A stretch of 64,000 nucleotides of DNA. It comes from an uncultured Cytophagaceae bacterium (GTDB taxonomy: Bacteria > Bacteroidota > Bacteroidia > Cytophagales > Spirosomataceae). Below, piece by piece: positions 1 through 10,300 of the stretch. The translations under genes and the position numbers were made by a program. Each line of letters begins with the position of its first letter. Within the stretch, counting starts at the first letter, position 1. The notes beneath the pieces are model-generated. The model was not told the origin of the DNA, searched no databases, and saw nothing but the letters and a program-made list of their open reading frames with translations. Where the stretch lies: the NCBI GenBank assembly GCA_903907745.1, contig CAIVPF010000087.1:1-64000 (forward strand). The letters are read 5' to 3'.

Positions 1-10
1 AAATGGATTA

Positions 11-60
11 AAAAAATCAGGTTTTTAAGGCTAGAACTCCTTATAAATCTGATTTTTTTT
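11..60 (+). terminator. Intrinsic terminator of a gene left of the window
   Basis: AAAAAATCAG at 11-20 pairs with CTGATTTTTT starting at 49. An inner AAGG/CCTT pair extends the hairpin, and a T run follows to position 60. It most likely ends a rightward transcript whose gene lies before the window. Confidence 0.5.
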
Positions 61-382
61 GAATAAAACGAACGTATTTCTAATCCTTTCGAGGCGTATG
101 TGTATAATACGACCGTTTAATAAATGATTTGGTACATGTATTTCTTTAAAAAAACCTTCTTAAAAATAGAATTTAAGCGTTTTTCAAATCACAGCGTCCT
201 TTTTTCTTTAAAATATTAAATTTTTTCTATGAAATATTTCTTAAAGTAAAACTTTAACTAGCTTAAAGTCGTACTTGAATCACGTATCTAATTTTTCAAT
301 CGAAAAATCTGCCAAAAGGACTTGTACTGGTATCAAAATTTTTAAAATACAATCAGTACTTTTTTTATGATTTTTCTCATGT

Positions 383-413
383 TTTTGGACTAAACTTTGA
401 TTTTAGTCCAAAA
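383..413. promoter_or_regulatory. Perfect 12-bp inverted repeat with 7-base loop
   Basis: TTTTGGACTAAA at 383-394 is exactly mirrored by TTTAGTCCAAAA at 402-413. There is no T run after it on the + strand, so it looks less like a terminator than an operator or RNA hairpin. It lies about 155 bases before the barrel gene and about 40 bases before the candidate promoter box. Confidence 0.45.
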
Positions 414-452
414 TAAAATTAGTGTTTTCCCAAGATAGCTTGTTGCATGCGC

Positions 453-460
453 TAGGTTTG
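453..460 (+). promoter_or_regulatory. Candidate -7 promoter box TAGGTTTG for the fibre locus
   Basis: TAGGTTTG fits the Bacteroidota -7 consensus TAnnTTTG. No good TTG-type -33 element is found at the usual 19-21 base spacing, so support is weak. Transcription from here would give a 5' leader of about 100 bases before the start at 569, longer than the roughly 10-base leaders inferred elsewhere in the window. Confidence 0.3.
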
Positions 461-568
461 TAATCCCAAGTCAGCGGAAAATTCTGTGAACGAAATTAAA
501 TTTTCAATCACGTCCAATGATCTGGTTAACTCTACGGAATGTGTTCCGTGTTCTAAAATCTTAATACA

Positions 569-1288
569 ATGAAAGTTCTAAAAAGAAAGTTCAAGTCTCT
601 GATTGTTAGCTATTTAACAATCGCGTGTATGATCGGTATTGTTGGCCAGTCACATGGCCAACAATACAAATTAAGCGTTGGTTCTAATATAACCAAGTTT
701 AATTATCTTAATTCAGAGGGTGCTCCTATTGACTTTATGAAGTCTGGATCAGGGAATCGATTTAGTGTCGGTTCGGAGTTTCGCATATTGGACACAACCA
801 AGATGCAGTTAGCACTTAATTCTCGTGCGCTCTATTTTAATCAACGCCCTCGGCTTGCTAAAATGCTCTCCATGGTGAAGTATGATGTGAGCTTGGAGTC
901 TAATCAGTATAACGCTGTGGGTGATGTTCAAAACATTGCTTTTTCCTATCAGACTTCATACCTCGGAGCTTCCGCGGGTTTTGGTGTTCAAATACCAGTT
1001 CGGTATGGAATATCGATTTCATTGCAAGGACGATTAGCCGCTCAAAAAATTATTCAAGGAAATCAACAGATTGGTCAGAAGTTTTATGACTTGACGGTTG
1101 ATGAGCAATTTAAAAATATTCAATTCATGTATGGTTATTCAGGTGAGATCCAAAAGCGTTTGGGTGATAAGCTGGATGCCTTCCTCTCCTATCAATATTT
1201 GACGACGCAACATGGCCAGCAAGCCGGTGTTGCTACGCTCAATTTAGTACCTACGACGATATCGTTTGGCATTAAAATCTTAAAATAA
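569..1288 (+). CDS. Outer-membrane beta-barrel protein (unassigned family)
   Basis: 239 residues. An N-terminal signal peptide (basic start, hydrophobic stretch about residues 10-25, ending near SHGQ) is followed by alternating amphipathic strands rich in Tyr, Phe, Gly and Gln, and the last strand ends in a hydrophobic/basic pattern (ISFGIKILK). This is the look of a small 8- to 10-strand outer-membrane barrel. It starts 32 bases before the giant fibre gene and is probably co-transcribed. In gliding Bacteroidota a PorP/SprF-type barrel often sits beside the giant adhesin it serves, which suggests a similar partner role here. I cannot see the PorP/SprF N-terminal signature, so the family is left open. 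Confidence 0.7.
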   Translation: MKVLKRKFKSLIVSYLTIACMIGIVGQSHGQQYKLSVGSNITKFNYLNSEGAPIDFMKSGSGNRFSVGSEFRILDTTKMQLALNSRALYFNQRPRLAKMLSMVKYDVSLESNQYNAVGDVQNIAFSYQTSYLGASAGFGVQIPVRYGISISLQGRLAAQKIIQGNQQIGQKFYDLTVDEQFKNIQFMYGYSGEIQKRLGDKLDAFLSYQYLTTQHGQQAGVATLNLVPTTISFGIKILK

Positions 1289-1320
1289 ATTGTGTTCTAA
1301 ATAATTATAATTAACCTACC

Positions 1321-4300
1321 ATGAAAAAGTTCTTACTTCTGTTAAGTCTAATTTTCGCTTCTGTTACGGTTTTTGCTCAAAAGTCACTGAATTATCAAGC
1401 CGTGATTATGGATCCTAAACCCATTGAAATTCCTGGAACCACGATTACGGGTCAGCCCTTAAAAAATGGGAAAGTGAATGTCCGCTTTGCTTTGATTTCC
1501 AAAGCGGGTGTCGATTATGAAGAGGTTCATGAAACCATGACGGATGAGTTTGGATTAATTAATCTAACCATCGGTGGCGGTAATGTAAATACCTCAGGCA
1601 TCGCCTCTAATGCCACATCAATTGCCTACAAAACATTTCAATCCATTAAATGGGATTCAAATTTGAAGCAATTAAAGGTGTCATTGAGTTTTGATGCTGG
1701 GAAAAATTTTACTTCGGTAAGTAACCAGCCTTTTAATTATTCGGCTTATGCTTTATATGCTGAAGCTGTGGAATATAAGAATGTGATCGATGCGCCTACG
1801 GTTGTATCCTTTTTTACCAATGATGCTGGATATGTTAACAATAAGGATTTAGATCCCGTAAAAGCGGATATTGTTAAAAATCAACAAGATAATCTTGCAA
1901 AATTTTTGGTGATTAATCAATCCTTGACCGCTGATGAAATTCAGTTGGCTCAAAATACAAGTGATATCCAAGATCTAAAAACGAATTTGGGAACGGTGTC
2001 TACGACAGTAAGTTCTCAGGTTCAAAAAATTACCGATTTAACGAACCAAGGAAATGCTTTAGTAGGTTCGGTAAATGGGTTAACAGGTACGGTCAATAGT
2101 TTAAGTGGTACTGTTTCGAACACGCAGGCCAGGGTTAACACGATTGAAAATAGTTATGAAAATCGTGGAAACAAATCCAATAATGTGATGACTGATCGCC
2201 TGAGTACAGAAAAATATCCTTCTGTTAAGGCGATGAAAGATTATGTTGACGAGTCGGTGTTGGGTAAGGCCCAACAAGCCACCGTTGACGCCAAAGAAGA
2301 TAAAATCAACAAATCAACGAATGTCATCACAGATCAATCTTCCGACGAAAAATATCCTTCAGTGAAGGCAATTAAGTCCTATGTGGATGCTTCTGTGTTA
2401 GGTGTTGCCCAACAAGCAACTGTGGATGCCAAAGAAGATAAATCAAATAAATCGAATAACATTTCAGGTGATCGCCAGTCAGAGGCTAAATATCCTTCTG
2501 TGAAAGCGATTACAGATTATATCGATGCGACTACGTTAGGAAAAGTTTATTTGGATGAATTGAATCGCAAAGCGAATATCGATTCTCCAACTTTTACAGG
2601 TACACCAAGTATGCCTGCTGGATCAGTGGCGGTTACAAAGCCTTTGTCTACGAATGGAGATAATTCCATTGCTACTACGGCCTACGTACAAAATTCAGTT
2701 CGTGAAGGTGCTCCAGATGCGTCTACTACCTCAAAAGGAAAGTTACAATTAACAGGAGATTTAGGTGGAACCGCTGATGTGCCAAAAGTAATTGGGATTC
2801 AAGGAACGCCCGTAAGTGCGGTGGCGCCTACGAATGGTCAAATCATGAAATTGGTGGACGGAGTATGGGTTCCAACGGCCTATGATGCGATTATTGAGGA
2901 AAAACAACGCTTAGAATTAACCAATAATACCTTAAAAATTACGGGGACAAATTCGACGGTTGAATTACCTCAAGTGCCTAATGCGACTGACCAAGTTTTT
3001 GGTACAATTAAATTAGCGGGTGATTTAACGGGTACGGCTGCGGCTCCGATCGTAAAAGGATTAACAGACAAAGCGCCATTGGCTTCGCCAGCTTTGACAG
3101 GTACTCCTACGGCTCCTACGGCAGATAAAGGAACAAATACGGAACAATTAGCAACTACTAGGTTTGTGATTTCTACGGTAGCCGATGCGACGCCGGACGC
3201 GACAAATACCATAAAAGGTAAAATTCAATTAGCGGGTGATTTAGCTGGATCGAATGATGCGGGAGCTCCTATTATTACCAATCAAGCAATATCAACTGAA
3301 AAAATTAAAGATGCAGCGGTTACTACGGGAAAATTAGGTGTGGCTTCTGTAACAAATGAAAAATTAGCGGATGATGCTGTTTCAACCACGAAAATTTTAA
3401 ATGCAAGTGTAACTACAGGTAAAATTGCAGATGGTGCGATCACCAATAACAAAATCGGTGAAACGGTAGCTGTAACCAAAGGGGGTACAGGTGCTACTTC
3501 ATTTTCGAATACATACATTACTAAAGGTGATGGCACTACCCTATCTTCCGTGGCAGCGATTCCAGTGGGAGATGTGACAGGTGCGGCGCCATTGGCTTCT
3601 CCGGCTTTGTCGGGAATTCCAACGGCTCCAACAGCTGCAAAAGGAACAAATACAACTCAATTAGCTACTACACAATTTGTGATTTCAACTGTGGCTGATG
3701 CGACACCAGATGCGACAAATTTAATTAAAGGTAAAGTTCAATTAGGTGGTGATTTAGCTGGATCAAATGATGCAGCTGCTCCAAAATTAACGGATGGAGC
3801 TGTGATAGAAGTGAAAATTGCTTCAGGTGCAGTAACTACTACTAAAATTGCGGATGCCAATGTAACCACAGGTAAAATTGCAGATGCCAATGTAACCACA
3901 GCTAAAATTGCGGATGCCAATGTAACGACTGAAAAGATTGCTGATGCGAATGTTACAACGATTAAAATAGCGGATGCTAATGTAACCACAGCTAAAATTG
4001 CGGATGCAAGTGTAATTACCTCAAAAATTGCCAATGGCAATGTTACGACTGAAAAGATTGCTGATGCGAATGTTACAAGCATCAAAATTGCAGATGGTGC
4101 GATCACAAATAACAAAATCGGTGAAACAATAGCTGTAACCAAAGGGGGTACAGGTGCTACTTCATTTGCTAACACATACATTACTAAAGGTGATGGCACT
4201 ACCCTATCTTCTGTGGGATCAATTCCAGTGGGAGATATAACAGGTGCACAGACTACGGCTAATTTGACTACTTCTGCCAATTTTGTTGGTTCAGCGATTA

Positions 4301-7300
4301 CGGCCGATGATAAGTATCCTAGTAACAATGCGGTGAATGATTTTGTGAATAGAAAAGTTAAAGAAGGAGCTCCAGATGCTACTACACTTGTAAAAGGTAT
4401 TGTTCAATTGGCCGGTGATTTAACAGGTACAGCAGAACTTCCTCGTGTGGCATCAAGTGCCATCGATGCGAGTAAATTAGCATCGGATGCGGTAACTACG
4501 ATTAAAATTTTAGATGCTAATGTAACCACAGCGAAAATTGCCAATTCGAATGTAACTACGGATAAAATTGCCGATGCGAATATAACGACAATTAAAATCG
4601 CTGACGCCAATGTAACTACAGACAAGATTGCCGACGCGAATGTAACCACAGCTAAAATCGCTAATGCAAATGTAACGACGGATAAAATTGCTGATCAAAA
4701 CGTAACTACTGGCAAAATTGCTGATTTAGGAGTAACTGCAGCTAAAATTGCAGCAAATACAATTACAGCAGGTCAAATTGCCAATGAAACTATTACCGCA
4801 ACTCAATTAGCGGCGAATGCAGTTTCAACTGTGAAAATTGCAGATGGAGCCATTACAAATGCGAAAATTGGAGAAACGGTGTCCATTTCCAAAGGAGGTA
4901 CAGGTGTGAATTCATTTACAAATACCTACATTACTAAGGGTGATGGAACGAGTTTGTCTTCTACGAATAAGATTCCAGTTGCCGATGTAACAGATGCAGA
5001 AACGATTGCAAATAAAGCAACCGATTTTACTGTAAAAGACAATACAAAATATCCAACGACCCAGGCCGTTACCGATTTTGTTACGACTAAAATTGCAGAA
5101 GGTGCGCCAGATGCTACAACTTTGGTTAAAGGTATCGTTCAATTGGCTGGTGATTTAACAGGTACAGCAACTACTCCTCGAGTAGCAGCTAACGCCATCG
5201 ATGTCAATAAATTGGCCGATAATGCTGTCACAACATCTAAAATTGTTGATGCGAATGTAACGACAGCTAAAATAGCTGATGGTAATGTTACTACAGTTAA
5301 AATTGCAGATGCGAATGTTACGACCGCAAAAATTTTAGATGCGAACGTAACTACTGCTAAATTGGCTGATGCCAGCGTACTTACAGCTAAAATCGCTGAT
5401 GCAAACGTAACCACAGATAAAATTGCTGATGCGAATATTACAACCATTAAAATTGCTGATCAAAACGTAACTACCGGCAAAATTGCTGATTTAGGAGTAA
5501 CTTCAGCTAAAATAGCAGCAAATACAATTACAGCAGGTCAAATCGCCAATAACACAATTACAGCAGGTCAAATTGCCAATGAAACCATTACTGCGACTCA
5601 ATTAGCGGCGAACGCTGTTTCGACCGTAAAAATTGCTGATGGAGCCATTACAAATGCGAAAATTGGAGAAACGGTTTCTGTTGCCAAAGGTGGTACTGGA
5701 GCTACTTCTTTTACAAATACCTACATTACCAAAGGTGATGGTTTAATCCTATCCTCTACGAATACTATTCCAGTAGCTGATGTGACTGGTGCTGCGCCTT
5801 TGCTCTCTCCTGCTTTAACAGGTGTTCCAACGGCTCCAACGGCCATTGCAGGAACTAAAACTGATCAATTAGCAACTACGGATTTTGTTACATCTGCCAT
5901 TACCGTTGCAACACCCGACGCATCAAATACCGTAAAAGGTAAAATTCAATTGGCTGGTGACTTAGGCGGATCTAATGATGCAGGTGCTCCAAAATTAACG
6001 GATGGGGCTGTTGTAGAAACTAAAATTGCTGCGAATGCAGTGACTACTGCTAAAATTGCTAATTCGAACGTAACGTCTGCTAAAATTGCAGACTTAAATG
6101 TCACTACGGCTAAAATTGCTGATCTAAATGTTACTACTGGTAAAATCGCAGACTTAAATGTAACGACGGCTAAATTAGCTGATCAAGGTGTTACTGCGGC
6201 TAAAATCGCCAATAATACGATTACTGCAACGCAAATTGCGAATGCAACTATTACCGCCACTCAATTAGCCACAAATTCAGTTTCTTCTGCTAAAATTGCC
6301 TCGAGTGCAGTAACCTCAGCAAAAATTGGATCAAATGCTGTTACCAATGCAAAAATTCAATCCAATGCAGTCACAACCGTAAAAATCTTAGATGCAAATG
6401 TGACCACAGCTAAACTAGCCGATGGAGCAGTAACTGACGTTAAATTGGCAACCAATGCGGTAACTACAGCAAAAATTGCTGATGGTGCTGTAACGGGTGC
6501 AAAAATTGCAGATGCTGCCATTACGAATGCCAAAATTGGTGAATTCATTTCCGTAGCGAATGGTGGAACAGGGGTAAAAGAGACTTTGCCAAACTTAGTT
6601 TTTGCAGGATCAGCAGATCCGGCGGCTGGAGCCACTCCTCCTACTTTCAGAAGCTTAACATTGGATGATTTACCTTCTGATTTGATGACTACAACCAGTG
6701 TTGCTGCGTCCATAAATCCTCATTACATCTACGGTTATTTATTCGATGGTACTGCCGATTTAGATCAAATTATTTCCTCAAATTTCGGTGGAACTGGTAA
6801 TGGATTCACAAAATTCGCAGGCCCAACTACCTCAGAAAAAACCTTTACACTTCCTGACGCAGATGCCACTATTTTAACTACCAATGCAGCCGTAACGGTT
6901 GAGCAAGGGGGTACCGGACTAAGTTCATTACCAGCCAATGCGGTTATTTTAGGCAATGGAACTAGCCCAGTTCAATCAGTGGCTCCAGGTTCGAATGGAA
7001 ATATTTTAACATCCAACGGAACCACTTGGGTTTCCCAAGCAGCCCCTACCCTAGGTGGATTAGGTGGTGTAGCTAGTAATACAGCCATTGCCTCTGCAAC
7101 CAAAACCAAAATCACATATGATGAAAAAGGTCTTGTTACTGCAGGTACAGATGCCGGGATTACCGACATCGTAGGCTTAACAGATGCTTTGGCTGCCAAA
7201 CAATCCAATGCCAACTTAACCACAACAACTAATTTCACTGCCCAAAAAGACGCAGAAGATAAATACCCAAGTAATAAAGCCGTAAGTGACTTTGTCGCGA

Positions 7301-10300
7301 GTTCTGTTTCTTCTGGTACTGCTTCGAACGTAACAGGAATTGTCCTAGGGGCAAACGGTGGTACAGGTATCGCCAATACAAACAAAACCATCACGTTAGG
7401 TGGTAATTTAGTTACCTCGGGTGCATTTAATACGACGTTAACTGCCACAGATAACACGATTGTTACCTTACCCGTTTCTGGAACTTTAGCCACCTTGGCG
7501 GGAACCGAAACCTTGACTAACAAGTCATTAATTAGCCCGGCGATCACTACCCCAACGGGTATCTTGAAATCTGATGTGGGTTTATCAAATGTAGATAATA
7601 CCTCAGATGCCTTGAAACCTTTAAGTAATGCTTCAGTGGCAGCCTTAGCTTTAAAAGCTGATTTGGCATCACCAAGTTTCACAGGAACTCCAGTGGCTCC
7701 TACCGCAGAAATCACTACGAATACGACACAAATTGCAACAACTCAATTTGTTCAAGGCTTAGTTAGTGCTGCCAACGCAACCAACGCAAATTTAATTGGA
7801 GATGTAACTTCCAACGGAAACACAACGACCTATAATAATATCGTTCCTGTAGCCAAAGGAGGTACAGGTGCTTCAACCAAAGAAGGTGCACAAAGTAATT
7901 TAGGTTTGGTTGTTGGTTCAGACGTCTTAGCCTATCGTACATTTGGTACGGCAGCGGATAACAATACAACTGATTTTGTGGCTGTCAATACGCCAATCAC
8001 CGGTGGAACAAATACAAAAATCACCTATGATGCCAAAGGTTTAGTAACTGGTGCAACTGCTGCCGCCGTAGCTGATATCACTGGATTACAAGATGCATTA
8101 GATTTAAAGCAAACAAATGCAAACTTGACGACTACAGCAGGATTTGTCGCTGGAAAAGACTTAGATACAAAATACCCAAGTAATAAAGCGGTTAGTGACT
8201 TTGTCGCTAGTTCAATTTCCAACGGAACAGCTTCGAATGTTACGGGTATCGTCCTTGGAAAAAATGGTGGTACAGGTATCGCCAATACAGATAAAACAAT
8301 CACGTTAGGTGGAAATTTAATTACCTCAGGTGCTTTTGAAACAACGATTCGTTCGAATGCTCAAACGGATGTCACGCTTCCTGCTTCAGGAACCTTGGCA
8401 ACCTTAGCCGGAACGGAAACCTTAACCAATAAGACGATTATTACGCCGCTAGGCCTGGTGAAATCCGACGTAGGCTTATCCAATGTGGATAATACCTCTG
8501 ATGCCTTGAAACCATTAAGTACTGCTTCCGTTAATGCATTAGCCTTAAAAGCTGATTTAGCCTCTCCTAGTTTCTCTGGAACTCCAGTCGCTCCTACGGC
8601 TTCGATCGCTACGAATTCAGCACAAATCGCAACGACTGCATTTGTTCAAGGATTAGTAAGTTCAGCCAATGCAACAAACGCAAATTTAACCGGAGATATC
8701 ACAAGTGTGGGTAACCTAACCACCTATAGCGGTGTCGTTCCAGTTGAAAAAGGAGGTACAGGTACCACCTCATTAAGCGGAATTTTAAAAGGAAATGGAA
8801 CGGGTTCTGTTATTTCAGCCATCGCTGGAACGGATTACCAAGCTCCGATTAGTGTAACGACCAACGGAAGCGGCCCAGCCACTTTCAATAATAATACCAT
8901 CAATATTCCTACTTATTCCTTAAGTGGTTTAGGTGGTGTGGCTAGCAATTCAGCAATCACAGGCGCTACCAAAACCAAAATCACCTATGACTCAAAAGGT
9001 TTAGTGACCTTAGGCGAAGATGCTGCGATTTCAGATATCACAGGTCTACAAGGGGAATTGAATTTAAAGCAAGTAATTTCAAATATAACGCCTACGGCAA
9101 TTTTTGATGCTGAAAAGGATTCAGAAGTTAAATACCCTACCAACAAAGCCGTTAATGATTTTGTAACAAACGCAATCACCAACGGATCAGCGGCCAATGT
9201 CACTGGTATCGTCTTAGGTAAAAACGGTGGAACGGGTATCGATAATACAGGTAAAACGATCACCTTGGGTGGAAGTTTAACTACCTCGGGAGCTTATCCT
9301 ACTACATTAAATGCGCAAGCAGCTACAAATGTTACCTTACCTATTTCAGGTACGATAGCGACTTTGGCTGGCATTGAAACCTTGACCAATAAAACGATCG
9401 GAGCGCCTAAGGGCATTGTGAAAGCGGATGTGGGTTTAGGCAATGTAGACAATACATCGGATGCCAATAAGCCAGTAAGTTCGGCTACGCAAACAGCCTT
9501 GGATTTAAAACAAGATAAAGCGAATTTAACGTTAACAGCAGGTTTTGTCTCAGCCATAGATGCAGAGGACAAATACCCAAGTAATAAAGCGGTGAACGAT
9601 TTTGTTACCAACGCCATTTCATCAGGATCTGCTGCCAATGTGACCGGCATCGTCTTAGGTGCAAATGGAGGTACAGGAATCGATAATACAGGCAAAACCA
9701 TCACCTTAGGAGGTGATTTGGTAACGACTGGTAAATTTACGACCACCTTGCGTGCTCAAGGACTTACAGATTTAGTCTTGCCTGCCACAGGAACATTGGC
9801 TACGTTAGCTGGAACCGAAACTTTGACAAATAAGACTATCACCAGTCCAGTAATCACTGCGCCTACGGGTATTGTGAAAGCGGATGTGGGTTTAGGTCTT
9901 GTTGACAATACGTCTGACATAAACAAACCGATCAGTACGGCTACGCAATCAGCTTTAGATTTAAAACAAAATATTTCAAATTTGACTGGAACTGCTGATT
10001 TTACAGCAGCGAAGGATTTAGATACGAAATACCCAAGTAACAAAGCCGTGAAGGACTTTGTGAACAGCTCGATTTCTGGTGGAAGCGCAGCCAATGTAAC
10101 TGGGATTGTCCTAGGTGCAAACGGGGGTACTGGTGTTGCCAATACAGGCAAAACAATCACCATTGGTGGTAATTTAACGACTACGGGTGATTTCCCAACT
10201 ACCTTGAATGCGCAAGCATCGACCAACCTTATTTTACCAACAACGGGTACATTAGCGACTTTGGATGGGGTTGAAACATTAACTAACAAAAGTTTAACAA

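Larger units (their letters stand above)
1..568. other. AT-rich non-coding leader upstream of the giant fibre locus
   Basis: No credible reading frame is visible on either strand. The stretch is very AT-rich, with many A and T runs. It contains a terminator-like hairpin at its left edge, a perfect 12-bp inverted repeat at 383-413 and a possible promoter box at 453-460, each listed separately. It probably serves as the regulatory region of the 569-19664 gene group. Confidence 0.6.

Noticed and set aside
569-1288. PorP/SprF-type assignment for the barrel gene
   Set aside because: It is plausible by position but no diagnostic PorP/SprF N-terminal motif is seen; left as an unassigned barrel.
3800-6540. 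CRISPR-like regular repeats
   Set aside because: Repeats are coding, of 30-base period and variable in sequence, with no spacers or cas genes.
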